From IMG/VR virus record IMGVR_UViG_3300021354_000499, positions 1-48,099 of that record: a stretch of DNA of 48,099 nt; one strand, 5' to 3'. Source of the DNA: a virus. The position numbers and the translations under genes were made by a program. Below the pieces are notes generated by a model, which was not told the origin of the DNA, ran no database searches, and worked only from the letters and a program-made list of their open reading frames with translations. Every line of letters begins with the position of its first letter. The first letter of the stretch is position 1. Of the stretch, positions 16,362 to 25,557 are shown piece after piece.

Positions 16362-17945
16362 GTGGCAGTAATTCAAATTTCAAGAATTCAACACCGAAGA
16401 GGACAAACAGCTCAGACAGGCTTCCCACAACTAGCAAGTGGTGAGTTAGGTTGGAGTATAGATACACAAGAATTGTTTATCGGAAACGGAAGTGTAGCAG
16501 AAGGTGCTCCGGCAGTTGGAAATACACAACTTATCACAGAACATAACATTAACAATTTTTTCTTATATGCAAAAGATGGATATCTTTATAAAAACGGTGA
16601 AGGGCTTGCATCAAACGCAAAATTTAGACCTATACAAGATAAATTAGATGATTTTGTTAGTTTGAATGATTTTTCAACATCATCAAACCTTAATGTAACA
16701 ATTCAAAATGCAATAAATTATGCAGCAACAATCGGAAAACCGTTAAATTGGCCAGAAGGTGATTTTAATATTACATCTACAATTTTTCTTCCTCCTTTAC
16801 TTAACCTTTGTGGTGCAGGGATCGGTAAGACGAATATTATTAATACATCATCGTTTGCTACTTTTCAAACAGTAGACGGATCAGCACATACTTTTGATAA
16901 TCCAAGTTTTTCATTAACAACTAATCCTAGCAATATTAAAATTAACGGATTTACGTTTATAAACGATAAATCTAATGCTGATCCGATTATGCAATTAGAT
17001 TGTCTTTCAGATAGTATTATTGAACAATGTTCATTTATTGGTGATATTTCAGTTAACTCTGCTTCTTCAACTTTAGTTCAAGCAATTAATTTTAGAGATC
17101 ATGTAAGCTATCCAGCAAATATAACAAACAATGTTACTATTAAAAATTGTATCTTTTATAAAGTAAGTGACGCAATTGTATCTGATTATGATATTTCAAA
17201 TATTATTATAAGTGAAAATACATTTAAAACACTTGATAGAGGATTAGTATTTGGTGAAAACACAACAAACTTACCCGAAACAAATGGTCCAAGACATGTT
17301 AAGGTTTCAGATAATTCATTTCATACAATTAATAAACAAGCAATATACGAAGGTACAACTAGTACTGCATTTTCATCTGATATCAATAGTGTAAATAATT
17401 TTTACTATAATGTTGGTTGTAACAGCAAAGGTGATGGTACATCAACACAAGCTTATGAAATTTTACATTTTGGATCATTTGGAAATTATTCTTCAGGTGA
17501 TACATTTGATAGGCTTGAGAAGATAAATTCAACATCGACTTATTTTATTAAAACATCAAATTCTAAACCATTAGTAAAAGGACCGGTTGTACTAACATCA
17601 AAAAGTCCATTGTTTTATGAAATTAAAGCATCAGGTGCAGGATTAGAAATGTTTGGTTTTCCAAGAAGTCAATTTAGTACAAATTCTTTTAACCAAAATA
17701 TAACTATTGAATATACAATTAATAAACCAGATGTTCCGTTGATTAGAAAAGGCACGTTAGAAATTATGGTAAGTGAAACTGAAGCAACTGTTAGAGACGT
17801 TTATACTGCAAACAACGATATCGAAGGTAAAAATGTAACTTTTAGCGCACAGGTTAATATTGCAAAAAATCTTGTAATTGTTTACGTTTCTAATCAATCA
17901 ATGTATTTAGGAAATATTTTTTATACTTATACCGTAAGGCAGTAA
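16362..17945 (+). CDS. Tail fibre/tailspike-like protein with beta-helix
   Basis: Encodes 527 residues, GTG start with CAGGAG upstream. The N-terminus IQISRIQHRRGQTAQTG ... ASGELGWSIDTQELFIGNG is a widespread phage fibre module. Residues about 105-330 follow a pectate-lyase-type right-handed beta-helix (repeated N-x-x-I-x-x-C/N-x-F: NVTIKNCIFYKV, NIIISENTF). The C-terminal ~100 residues form a separate beta domain. Such tailspikes bind or cut surface polysaccharide; no catalytic residues can be assigned by eye. Overlaps the next gene by one base. Confidence 0.75.
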   Translation: MAVIQISRIQHRRGQTAQTGFPQLASGELGWSIDTQELFIGNGSVAEGAPAVGNTQLITEHNINNFFLYAKDGYLYKNGEGLASNAKFRPIQDKLDDFVSLNDFSTSSNLNVTIQNAINYAATIGKPLNWPEGDFNITSTIFLPPLLNLCGAGIGKTNIINTSSFATFQTVDGSAHTFDNPSFSLTTNPSNIKINGFTFINDKSNADPIMQLDCLSDSIIEQCSFIGDISVNSASSTLVQAINFRDHVSYPANITNNVTIKNCIFYKVSDAIVSDYDISNIIISENTFKTLDRGLVFGENTTNLPETNGPRHVKVSDNSFHTINKQAIYEGTTSTAFSSDINSVNNFYYNVGCNSKGDGTSTQAYEILHFGSFGNYSSGDTFDRLEKINSTSTYFIKTSNSKPLVKGPVVLTSKSPLFYEIKASGAGLEMFGFPRSQFSTNSFNQNITIEYTINKPDVPLIRKGTLEIMVSETEATVRDVYTANNDIEGKNVTFSAQVNIAKNLVIVYVSNQSMYLGNIFYTYTVRQ

Positions 17946-18379
17946 TGTTTGAACTTGAACTCGAAGACCGGTTATCGGCCTGGTCAGATTTGCGTAAACG
18001 CATCAATACAAGCACCGATCCTCTAAAGGATGTAATTGACTTTTGGTCAACTATTCCTTTTGTTGCACATAATCACATGATAGATCCTTTCTATCAAGCA
18101 AGTTGGCCTACTCCATGGGAAATCATCGTAGATAATAGATACGATGATTTCACTAAAGCTGTGATGATAGGTTATACTTTACAATTAACTGAAAAATTTA
18201 AAGACTGTAATATCCAAATTAAAACTTTAGTAGACACACAGGCAAAAAGATTGTATAATGCTGTTTACATTGATGATACTTGGGTTTTAAATTTTCACGA
18301 TTCTCAGGTATTAAAATCAAACGAAATTTCAGATCTGTTGACTCTTGAAAATCTTGTTGTCCTCGAAAGACCAAGGTAA
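17945..18379 (+). CDS. Conserved T4-like phage protein of unknown function
   Basis: Encodes 144 residues: FELELEDRLSAWSDLRKRI, then PFVAHNHMIDPFYQASWPTPWEII, then AKRLYNAVYIDDTWVLN. This W-P-T-P-W-E family is familiar from marine T4-like phages, function unassigned. It overlaps the tailspike gene by one base, so the pair is co-translated. Confidence 0.65.
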   Translation: MFELELEDRLSAWSDLRKRINTSTDPLKDVIDFWSTIPFVAHNHMIDPFYQASWPTPWEIIVDNRYDDFTKAVMIGYTLQLTEKFKDCNIQIKTLVDTQAKRLYNAVYIDDTWVLNFHDSQVLKSNEISDLLTLENLVVLERPR

Positions 18380-18431
18380 ATATCTGTCTACAACAGAAGA
18401 TGAAGTAAGAAAATAATTTTAAAGGTAATAT

Positions 18432-20081
18432 ATGATTTCAGTCGTTAAACGGAATGGGGCACGAGTTCCTATAGACATAAGCAAAATACAAAGACAGGTA
18501 GCACACGATTGTAAAGGCATTGATGGTGTAAGCCCAAGCATGATTGAGATTAAAGCTCAAATTGAACTTCACGACGGAATGTCAACTAAAACTATTGATG
18601 AATTATTATTAAAAGCAATGGTTGATTTAATTGACGAAACTGAAAATCCAGAAATTAACAATACAAACTATCAATATGTTGCAGGTCGACAAAAAGTTTC
18701 AATGCTTCGTAAAGAAGTGTATGGCTCTTATACTCCTCCTAGTTTATACGAAATCGTTAAGAAAAATGTAGATATCGGAATATACTCATCTGAACTACTT
18801 GAGTGGTATACTAAAGAAGAATGGGGAATTATTGATCTATTTTTAGATCACGACAAGGACGAGTCATACACTTATGCGGCAATTGCACAGTTAGCAGAAA
18901 AATATCTAGTTCAAAATCGAGCTACTGGTCAAATATACGAAACTCCGCAAGTGCGATATGCTATTGCAGCCGCGACAGCATATCATAACGAACCAGCGAG
19001 CAAAAGATTAAAATATGTTAAAGAATATTACGAGTGCGCTAGTGATGGTAATTTTACCCTTGCTACTCCTGTTCTTGCTGGCCTTGGAACTCCTACTAAG
19101 CAGTTTAGTAGTTGTGTTCTCATTAGCAGTGATGACACTCTTGACTCCATTTTTGCCTCGGGAGAAATGATGGCAAAATATGCTAGTAAACGTGCTGGCA
19201 TAGGACTAGAGATCGGAAGAGTAAGACCTCTCGGTGCCCCTATTAGAAATGGAGAAATTAAACACACTGGTTTGATTCCTTTCTTAAAGAAATGGCTAAG
19301 CGATTTGAAAAGCTGTTCGCAAGGCGGCATTAGAAATGCATCATGTACTGTTACACTTCCAATTTGGCATGCACAATTTGAAGACTTTATTGTCTTGAAA
19401 AATAATCAAGGTACTGAAGAAAATCGTGTACGCCAAATGGATTACAGTATTGTTTTAAATAAAATGTTTTGGAATAGATATAGAAAAAGTGAAAACATTA
19501 CTTTATTCGACCCACACGAAGTTTCAGATTTATACGAAGCATTTTATAGAGATCAAACAGAATTTGAAGAACTTTATCTAAAATACGAAAAAGACGAAAC
19601 AAAGACAAAAAAAGTATTAACTGCTGAATCAATATTCAATAGTATTTTAAAAGAAAGAACAGATACAGGACGAATTTATCTTATAAACATCGATAATGTT
19701 ATTAATCAAGGACCATTTGATAGTACAACTGATCCTATATATATGTCAAATTTATGTTTAACGGGTGATACCGTTATTCAGATTATGAACACAGACGGGT
19801 CTGTTCAGTCGATATCTCTTGCCAGCTTTGTTGAACAATATGAATTTGGTGCAATGACTGGTGTTAAGGTTAGAAGTTCAAATATTTCAACAGGAGAAGT
19901 TACTTGGAATACTGTAAGCGACGCGGCCAAAACTGCAACGGTAACAGAACTAATTGAAATTGAAGATGAATCGGGTAAAATTATTAGATGTACACCTGAT
20001 CATCAAATATATACAAAGAATCGTGGATATGTTAAGGCCGGCGATTTATTAGAAACAGATGTGTTATGTATGGAAGAATAA
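18432..20081 (+). CDS. nrdA: NrdA N-terminal part fused to split-intein N-half
   Basis: Residues 1-441 are the N-extein of class Ia ribonucleotide reductase alpha: ATP-cone start (VVKRNGARVPIDISKIQRQV) and GLGTPTKQFSSCVLI with the redox Cys equivalent to E. coli C225. The extein ends MSNL; residues 442-549 are the intein N-half, beginning CLTGDTVIQIM and containing the block-B motif CTPDHQIYTKNRGYV. The reading frame then stops. The missing part of NrdA is the next gene. The two extein lengths add to 761 residues, the size I recall for E. coli NrdA. Makes dNTPs from NDPs with NrdB and glutaredoxin. Confidence 0.93.
   Translation: MISVVKRNGARVPIDISKIQRQVAHDCKGIDGVSPSMIEIKAQIELHDGMSTKTIDELLLKAMVDLIDETENPEINNTNYQYVAGRQKVSMLRKEVYGSYTPPSLYEIVKKNVDIGIYSSELLEWYTKEEWGIIDLFLDHDKDESYTYAAIAQLAEKYLVQNRATGQIYETPQVRYAIAAATAYHNEPASKRLKYVKEYYECASDGNFTLATPVLAGLGTPTKQFSSCVLISSDDTLDSIFASGEMMAKYASKRAGIGLEIGRVRPLGAPIRNGEIKHTGLIPFLKKWLSDLKSCSQGGIRNASCTVTLPIWHAQFEDFIVLKNNQGTEENRVRQMDYSIVLNKMFWNRYRKSENITLFDPHEVSDLYEAFYRDQTEFEELYLKYEKDETKTKKVLTAESIFNSILKERTDTGRIYLINIDNVINQGPFDSTTDPIYMSNLCLTGDTVIQIMNTDGSVQSISLASFVEQYEFGAMTGVKVRSSNISTGEVTWNTVSDAAKTATVTELIEIEDESGKIIRCTPDHQIYTKNRGYVKAGDLLETDVLCMEE
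19755..20078 (+). other. Split intein, N-terminal half (108 residues)
   Basis: Starts with Cys (CLTGD) and carries the TxxH block B (C-T-P-D-H). It closely resembles the phage/metagenomic NrdA and NrdJ split inteins I recall (CLTGD start, CTPDH-x-x-YTxNRGYV). No endonuclease domain is present. It splices in trans with the half encoded at 20082-20183. Confidence 0.92.
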
Positions 20082-20183
20082 ATGCTTAAAATAAAAAGAA
20101 TTACAGTAGAACCAACTGATGTGTATGATATTACTGTGCCAGAAACTGAATGTTTTTTTGCTAATGACATATTGGTCCACAAT
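20082..20183 (+). other. Split intein, C-terminal half (34 residues)
   Basis: Starts MLKIKRITVEPTDVYDITV and ends ECFFANDILVHN, followed by the +1 Cys. F-F-A-N-D-I-L-V-H-N is the usual intein block F/G. It begins at the base after the TAA of the N-half gene. Confidence 0.93.
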
Positions 20184-21146
20184 TGCCAAGAAATCCTTTT
20201 ACCTACACGACCATTCCAACGTATTGAAGATCCAAATGGTAGAATCTCGTTATGTACACTAGGAAGCATAAATTGGGGTTCATACCGTAATCCACAAGAT
20301 ATGCGTAAAGCATGTCGTGTGTTGGTCCGGTCACTTAGTAACTTATTAAACTATCAAGACTTCTTAAGTATTCAAAGTAAACTTGCAAATGATGAATTTG
20401 AACCACTTGGTATTGGTATTACTAATTTAGCATATTGGCATGCAAAACGTAACTTTAAATATGGTGACGAAAATGCATTAGCTGAAGTTAAACGATGGAT
20501 GGAACATCAGGCATATTATCTAACTGAAGCAAGCATTGATCTGGCACAAGAACGCGGTGCATGTGAACGTAGTCAATATACCTATTACGGTCGAGGAATA
20601 TTTCCATGGGAAAGACGTTCATCAGGCGTTGACGAATTAACAGATTTTACACCGAGTTTAGATTGGGAACAACTTCGTGTACGTATGAAAGAATTTGGAA
20701 TTCGCAATGCTACATTAATGGCAGTTGCTCCAGTTGAATCTAGCTCAGTTGTTCTAAACTCCACCAATGGTATCGAAATGCCAATGGAATTGATTTCTGT
20801 AAAGGAATCAAAAGCTGGATCGTTTGTACAAGTTGTTCCAGAGTACAAACGTCTTAAGAATCGTTATCAATTAATGTGGGATCAACAAGATTGTATCGGT
20901 TATTTAAAAACTGCGGCTGTACTTGCAGCCTATGTTGATCAATCACTTAGTACAAATACTTTTTATAATCCTGCATTTTTCCAAGAAGGAAAAGTACCAG
21001 CAACACTTATAGCTAAAAACTTAATGTTAGCGTATAAGTGGGGTTTGAAAACGATTTATTACTCATTAATTAACAAGGTCGGTGCTAAAGTTTCAATTGA
21101 ATCAGATACTATTGAAGATGAAGATTGCGAATCTTGTAAACTTTAA
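20082..21146 (+). CDS. nrdA: Split-intein C-half fused to NrdA C-terminal part
   Basis: Residues 1-34 are the intein C-half; residues 35-354 (320) are the C-extein CQEILLPTRP. Its first residue is the thiyl-radical Cys (E. coli C439) and the third the catalytic Glu (E441). RISLCTLGSINWG holds the second redox Cys (C462), LKTIYYSL the radical-transfer Tyr pair, and the tail DCESCKL the C-terminal reducing pair. All known catalytic residues are thus present. The gene starts right after the TAA of the N-part, with no spacer and no endonuclease gene between. Confidence 0.93.
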   Translation: MLKIKRITVEPTDVYDITVPETECFFANDILVHNCQEILLPTRPFQRIEDPNGRISLCTLGSINWGSYRNPQDMRKACRVLVRSLSNLLNYQDFLSIQSKLANDEFEPLGIGITNLAYWHAKRNFKYGDENALAEVKRWMEHQAYYLTEASIDLAQERGACERSQYTYYGRGIFPWERRSSGVDELTDFTPSLDWEQLRVRMKEFGIRNATLMAVAPVESSSVVLNSTNGIEMPMELISVKESKAGSFVQVVPEYKRLKNRYQLMWDQQDCIGYLKTAAVLAAYVDQSLSTNTFYNPAFFQEGKVPATLIAKNLMLAYKWGLKTIYYSLINKVGAKVSIESDTIEDEDCESCKL

Positions 21147-21184
21147 TAACACAATCCTTTATTAAAGGATAGAGAATAATATAT

Positions 21185-21526
21185 ATGAAATTAATTAAAA
21201 TTGTGTCACATATTGACGGTAGAGAATATCATTCAGATGTTTTCTTATCGTTTGGAAGATCTTATAAACTAGCGATGGACTTTATTGAAAATTCAATACC
21301 ACCAAAACAAAAAATAAGTGAAAAGTTTAAACATGATGGTTGGTATGTCAGAATAGAACTACCATTTAAATCAATCCAACATTATACCGATCACAATGGA
21401 TTTCATGAAAAGGAAGGTCCTTGTCGCAAAGTATTTTTAATACAAAAACGTTTCGGTATCAAAAAAATATTAAAATTAAGCTGTTGGTTCCCAAATACCT
21501 ATTATGAAAAAAATCGTACATATTAA
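21185..21526 (+). CDS. Hypothetical protein between nrd genes
   Basis: Encodes 113 residues starting MKLIKIVSHIDGREYHSDV, basic toward the C-terminus (KRFGIKKILKLSCW). No domain recognised. It sits between nrdA and nrdB on the same strand and overlaps the next gene by 23 bases, so it is co-transcribed with nucleotide metabolism, which does not prove a related job. Confidence 0.5.
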   Translation: MKLIKIVSHIDGREYHSDVFLSFGRSYKLAMDFIENSIPPKQKISEKFKHDGWYVRIELPFKSIQHYTDHNGFHEKEGPCRKVFLIQKRFGIKKILKLSCWFPNTYYEKNRTY

Positions 21527-21743
21527 TCAACATATAATTAAATCAAATAGTAAAACAGGTGAACGAAAACCTGTTATCACATGCAAGACCTATAAAGAAA
21601 ATGTGTATGGATATGAAGTAGAATTTTCAAATGGAAAAGTTGTGTACAGTCCAGACAAACCATTAAGTTGTGGAGCAAAAGTTTGGATTGAAACCGTATT
21701 ACCTATTAATATATTAACCGAAGATGGTTGGAGAACATTATAA
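21504..21743 (+). CDS. Hypothetical protein between nrd genes
   Basis: Encodes 79 residues (MKKIVHINQHIIKSNSKTG, then PVITCKTYKENVYGYEVEF and LSCGAKVWIETVLPI), apparently a small beta-rich protein. No family recognised. Overlaps the upstream gene by 23 bases and a TTG-start gene downstream. Confidence 0.5.
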   Translation: MKKIVHINQHIIKSNSKTGERKPVITCKTYKENVYGYEVEFSNGKVVYSPDKPLSCGAKVWIETVLPINILTEDGWRTL

Positions 21744-21907
21744 AAAAATCACAAGAAGAACTGTCAGTTGATGAAGAACTGAAGGTATTACGCGAAAAAG
21801 TTGAAACAGAAACTAATGTTTTCGAACGATTAAAAATCAAAAGAAGACTTATAGTATTAGAAAAAAATAAAGAAGATCTTTTAGAATCAAGAAGATCATG
21901 GAGATAA
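21728..21907 (+). CDS. Short helical protein with TTG start
   Basis: A 59-residue frame beginning at TTG (21728): MENIIKKSQEELSVDEELK, highly charged and coiled-coil-like, ending in RRSWR one base before nrdB. There is no in-frame ATG or GTG and the ribosome-binding site is weak (GAAG). The open frame begins at 21710. Coupling to the overlapping upstream gene would explain expression. The tight fit between two genes supports it as real. Confidence 0.5.
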   Translation: MENIIKKSQEELSVDEELKVLREKVETETNVFERLKIKRRLIVLEKNKEDLLESRRSWR

Positions 21908-21908
21908 T

Positions 21909-23009
21909 ATGTCAAAAGCACAATACGATTTTACAAAACAAACAGATTATCTAAAAAGAAAAATGTTTTTAGATCCAGCTGGTCCTGTTACAATTCAACG
22001 ATTTGAAGAAGTTAAGTATAATAAACTACAAAATTATGAATCAGTAGCACGAGGATTCTTTTGGGTTCCTGAAGAAATTAGTCTCACAAAAGATAAAATG
22101 GATCACAAAGATGCAACTGATGCTGTTAAACATATCTTTACTTCAAATCTATTAAGACAAACTGCATTAGATAGTATCCAAGGCAGAGCTCCATTTCAAG
22201 TATTCGGTCCAGTTTGTTCAATTCCAGAATTAGAAGCATTGACACTAACTTGGAGTTTTTTCGAAACAAGTATACACAGCAAGTCTTACAGTCATATCAT
22301 TCGTAATATATACGGTGTACCAAAAGACGAATTTAACAAAATACACGATACTGCTGAAATTAGTGCAATGGCCGCTAGTGTTGGTAAGTACTATGAAGAT
22401 CTTCATATTCTAAACATGAGAAAAGAACTTGGCGAAGATTTTCCACTTAGAGATCATAAACGTGCAATTTGGTTAGCACTTCATGCAAGTTATGCATTAG
22501 AAGCTTTACGTTTTATGGTTTCATTTGCTACAAGTCTTGCAATGGTTGAAAATAAGATTTATATTGGTAATGGAAACATTATTAGTTTGATATTACAAGA
22601 TGAACTATTGCATACAGAATGGACAGGTTGGATTATTAACAATGTACTAAAAGATGATCCTGATTTCATCGAGATTGCACAAGAATGCGAAGATGAAGTA
22701 TATGCAATGTATTTAGAAGTTATCGAAGAAGAAAAAGCATGGGCACGATATTTGTTTAAATTAGGACCTGTTATCGGTCTTAATGAAACTATACTTTGCG
22801 ACTTTGTTGATTTTACAGCATTTACAAAATTAAAAGATGTTGGAATAAAATATCTTGGAGAACATCCAAAGTTTAGTCCAATCCCATGGTTCAATAAACA
22901 TTTGAATATTAATAAAAAACAAAGTGCTCTTCAGGAAACTGAAAGTACAAATTATGTTATAGGTGTAATGGGTGATTCTATCAACTATGACGAACTTCCA
23001 GAATTATAA
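21909..23009 (+). CDS. nrdB: Ribonucleotide reductase class Ia beta subunit
   Basis: A 366-residue R2 protein. It shows the ferritin-like di-iron pattern (LTLTWSFFETSIHSKSYSHI; YYEDLHI; LALHASYALEALRF; LQDELLHTEW) and holds the tyrosyl radical used by NrdA. The length is close to E. coli NrdB (~376). The C-terminal tail (VIGVMGDSINYDELPEL) supplies the peptide that docks to NrdA. It lies downstream of the split nrdA in one transcription direction, followed by glutaredoxin, DHFR and thymidylate synthase, a T4-style dNTP cluster. Confidence 0.95.
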   Translation: MSKAQYDFTKQTDYLKRKMFLDPAGPVTIQRFEEVKYNKLQNYESVARGFFWVPEEISLTKDKMDHKDATDAVKHIFTSNLLRQTALDSIQGRAPFQVFGPVCSIPELEALTLTWSFFETSIHSKSYSHIIRNIYGVPKDEFNKIHDTAEISAMAASVGKYYEDLHILNMRKELGEDFPLRDHKRAIWLALHASYALEALRFMVSFATSLAMVENKIYIGNGNIISLILQDELLHTEWTGWIINNVLKDDPDFIEIAQECEDEVYAMYLEVIEEEKAWARYLFKLGPVIGLNETILCDFVDFTAFTKLKDVGIKYLGEHPKFSPIPWFNKHLNINKKQSALQETESTNYVIGVMGDSINYDELPEL

Positions 23010-23020
23010 GGAGAAATAAA

Positions 23021-23485
23021 ATGACAATAAAAGCAACAGAAACTGTGAACGCAATACATAACTTACAAAATAAATTTGATCGAATTGAAGACAAAAATAA
23101 ATGTCTTAGAGTTCAATTTTTTGATTGGTTATCTGATAAAATGTTAGCATGGAGTAAACAAATTAAAGAAACATCCGATCGTATTGATGCTCCATGTGTT
23201 ATTAGATTTGATAAACCAAAAGAACATGTATCAATTTTTAAAGAATTAGAGCAAGCTGATTACTTTTATGATACAGCTACTCATACATATACCGATATCA
23301 AAGGATTAAAAGCAGGTAAATCGTTAGATGATTGCACATATGTAATGTATAAAGATGGTAGTCTTAAATCTCGCTCACAATCTAATGCAGAAATGTCAGA
23401 TGAGGTTAGAGCTGCAAGTAACAGACTTGATGCATTAATTGAAGAAAGAAAAAAAGAACTTGAACATAAAAAGGTAACAGCATGA
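23021..23485 (+). CDS. Conserved hypothetical protein in dNTP cluster
   Basis: Encodes 154 residues. An N-terminal helical half (VNAIHNLQNKFDRIEDKNKCLR, WLSDKMLAWSKQIKET), a middle (YDTATHTYTDIKGLKAGKSLDD) and a charged helical tail. AAGGAG precedes the ATG. Its stop overlaps the glutaredoxin start by four bases. No function recognised. Confidence 0.55.
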   Translation: MTIKATETVNAIHNLQNKFDRIEDKNKCLRVQFFDWLSDKMLAWSKQIKETSDRIDAPCVIRFDKPKEHVSIFKELEQADYFYDTATHTYTDIKGLKAGKSLDDCTYVMYKDGSLKSRSQSNAEMSDEVRAASNRLDALIEERKKELEHKKVTA

Positions 23486-23703
23486 AAGCAATAGTTTGGA
23501 GCAAAGATAACTGCACATTTTGCGAACAAGCGAAAAACTTGTTAACATTAAAAGGTATCGATTATGAAGAACGTAAAATCGGATATGGATGGACAAAAGA
23601 AGAACTTCTTGAAGCTGTACCAACCGCACGAGCTGTTCCTCAGATATTTTTAAATGATAAGTTTATCGGTGGATTTCAACATTTAGTAGAACACTTAAAT
23701 TAA
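23482..23703 (+). CDS. Glutaredoxin
   Basis: A 73-residue protein with the redox motif CTFC (SKDNCTFCEQAKNLL) and the cis-Pro motif AVPQIFLNDKFIGGFQHL. It reduces NrdA, so its place behind nrdB and before folA/thyA is functionally sensible. C-T-F-C differs from the C-P-Y-C of most glutaredoxins but the fold signature is clear. Overlaps the previous gene by four bases. Confidence 0.9.
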   Translation: MKAIVWSKDNCTFCEQAKNLLTLKGIDYEERKIGYGWTKEELLEAVPTARAVPQIFLNDKFIGGFQHLVEHLN

Positions 23704-24098
23704 TGGCTTCACTTAACCATCCTTTATCAAAACATTCAATAGCAATGTCCGGAACTTTTTCTGTAGGAGCTACCGGACCTGTCGGAAGCAATACTTATGG
23801 TCCTGTTACTGTTGGCGGTATGAACACGGTATTTCACCAAATGAATGGAAATTCTGCAATAGGTCCTGGTGGTGCTATTCCTGGTGTTGCTAGTTCTTTA
23901 CATGTAACCAGCGATGCAAAATTCGATGGAAACATTTTATGGAAAGGACGCGATCTAGGTAAAATGCTTGAAACTATTGAAAAACGTCTTTCTATACTTG
24001 TTCCTAATCCTAAAAAGTTAGAAAAATACGAAGCGTTACAAAAAGCTTATGATCATTATAAGGTGTTAGAAGCACTTTGTGAGGAGCCAAATGAATAA
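23703..24098 (+). CDS. Conserved T4-like phage protein, structural composition
   Basis: Encodes 131 residues: a Gly/Thr/Asn-rich N-terminal half (MSGTFSVGATGPVGSNTYGPV) and a helical C-terminal half (GRDLGKMLETIEKRLSILVPN). The SLHVTSDAKFDGNILWKGRDLGKMLE segment is one I recall from cyanophage-like genomes. The function is not known; composition suggests a virion-associated protein even though it lies in the dNTP cluster. Confidence 0.6.
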   Translation: MASLNHPLSKHSIAMSGTFSVGATGPVGSNTYGPVTVGGMNTVFHQMNGNSAIGPGGAIPGVASSLHVTSDAKFDGNILWKGRDLGKMLETIEKRLSILVPNPKKLEKYEALQKAYDHYKVLEALCEEPNE

Positions 24099-24249
24099 AG
24101 ATCCAGAAACTACAAAACTTGAAAAACGATTAACTCAATTAGAATTTGATGTAAAACTACTTGTAAAAAGAATTGAGGTTTTACAACGTGAAAATAATCG
24201 ACGTAGATCGGAATGTAGTCAACTTATTTTAAAATTAAATAATAAATGA
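24091..24249 (+). CDS. Short coiled-coil protein
   Basis: Encodes 52 residues (MNKDPETTKLEKRLTQLEF ... VLQRENNRRRSECSQLI), a continuous amphipathic helix. The ATG overlaps the upstream stop by 8 bases and its TGA overlaps the DHFR start (ATGA). Tight packing supports it. Short coiled-coil genes at this kind of position are common in T4-like phages. Function unknown. Confidence 0.6.
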   Translation: MNKDPETTKLEKRLTQLEFDVKLLVKRIEVLQRENNRRRSECSQLILKLNNK

Positions 24250-24728
24250 TAAAAGCAATATTTGCAATAGATGAAAGCAACGGCTTAGGCAAAGACGGCG
24301 GAATGCCTTGGCCTTTAAACAAAGAAGATCTTCAATGGTTTAAAAGAACAACTGAAAATCAAGTAGTGGTAATGGGTAAGAAAACTTGGGATAGCACAGA
24401 TATTCCAAAACCCTTGCCTAATCGACAAAATGTAGTCATTACTAATGAGTTTTTAGAACGAACTGATATTGACCAAATTAGGGGCGATATTTGTCAAGGA
24501 TTGACTCATTTTGAATCAAAAAATGACAATTTAGACGTGTTTGTTATCGGTGGGGCAAATATCTTAACACAAGCAAAACCAGTAATTGATTATGTGTATA
24601 TTACAAGAATTCAAGGATCGTACCAATGTGATACTATTTTAGATTTAGACGATTTCTTAACTGGTTTTAAACTTGTAGAAATAATTGAATTAGGTACTTG
24701 TAAAGTAGAGGCATATGAAGCAGTATAA
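24246..24728 (+). CDS. folA: Dihydrofolate reductase
   Basis: A 160-residue protein: AIDESNGLGKDGGMPWPL (substrate/Met20 loop), VVVMGKKTWDS (NADPH-binding), LPNRQNVVITN and VFVIGGANI (the G-G motif). It regenerates tetrahydrofolate used by ThyA, whose start overlaps this gene by 14 bases, so the two are translationally coupled like the frd-td pair of T4. Length is normal for bacterial DHFR. Confidence 0.93.
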   Translation: MIKAIFAIDESNGLGKDGGMPWPLNKEDLQWFKRTTENQVVVMGKKTWDSTDIPKPLPNRQNVVITNEFLERTDIDQIRGDICQGLTHFESKNDNLDVFVIGGANILTQAKPVIDYVYITRIQGSYQCDTILDLDDFLTGFKLVEIIELGTCKVEAYEAV

Positions 24729-25545
24729 GAAAGCATTAGAATATATATTAGAACACGGTCAAGATAAATCTGATCGAACCGGCGTGGGTACTCGTAGTGT
24801 ATTTGGGTATCAAATGCGTTTTGATTTATCAGAAGGATTTCCAGTAACAACTACTAAAAAAATTGCATGGAAATCTGTTGTTAGTGAACTACTTTGGTTC
24901 TTAGAAGGTAGCAGTGACGAAAGAAGACTTGCTGAAATCTTACACGGAACACGTGACGAAAACAAAAAAACAATTTGGACAGCAAATGCACAGGCTGACT
25001 ATTGGAAACCAAAAGCACAATTTGAAGGTGATCTTGGCAAAGTGTATGGTTATCAATGGCGTAACTTTAATGGTGTTGATCAACTTCAAAACTTAATCGA
25101 TAACATTAAAAAAGATCCATATGGACGTAGACATATACTAACAGCATGGAATCCTTCAGAACTTGATCAAATGGCGTTACCACCTTGTCATGTTTTAAGT
25201 CAATTTGATGTTACTGATGGCCAACTCAGCTGTCAACTTTATCAAAGATCAGTTGATGCATTTCTAGGACTAAGTTTTAATATTGCTTCTTACTCATTAT
25301 TAACTCATATGATTGCTCAAATATGTGATCTTGGTGTAGGCGACTTTATTCATACGTCAGGTGATCTACACTTATACAACAACCATTTTGATCAAACACA
25401 AGAACTGTTATCTAGAGATCCATTACCATTACCAGATCTTTGGTTAAATCCTGATATTAAAGAAATTGATAAATTCACTATGGAAGATATTTTATTAATC
25501 GATTATCAATCTCATAAAACAATAAAAGCCCCAATGGCTTTATAA
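24715..25545 (+). CDS. thyA: Thymidylate synthase (ThyA type)
   Basis: A 276-residue protein with the ThyA motifs DRTGVGTRSVFG, the active-site MALPPCHVLSQF (nucleophilic Cys), LYQRSVDAFLGLSFNIASY, and HTSGDLHLYNNH. It makes dTMP from dUMP with methylene-THF. Unlike T4 td, no intron is seen here. Only 14 bases overlap with folA. Normal family length; active site intact. Confidence 0.95.
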   Translation: MKQYKKALEYILEHGQDKSDRTGVGTRSVFGYQMRFDLSEGFPVTTTKKIAWKSVVSELLWFLEGSSDERRLAEILHGTRDENKKTIWTANAQADYWKPKAQFEGDLGKVYGYQWRNFNGVDQLQNLIDNIKKDPYGRRHILTAWNPSELDQMALPPCHVLSQFDVTDGQLSCQLYQRSVDAFLGLSFNIASYSLLTHMIAQICDLGVGDFIHTSGDLHLYNNHFDQTQELLSRDPLPLPDLWLNPDIKEIDKFTMEDILLIDYQSHKTIKAPMAL

Positions 25546-25557
25546 CTAAGGAAATAT

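Noticed and set aside
24715-25545. An intron in thyA like that of phage T4 td
   Set aside because: The frame is continuous and full length (276 residues) with all motifs.
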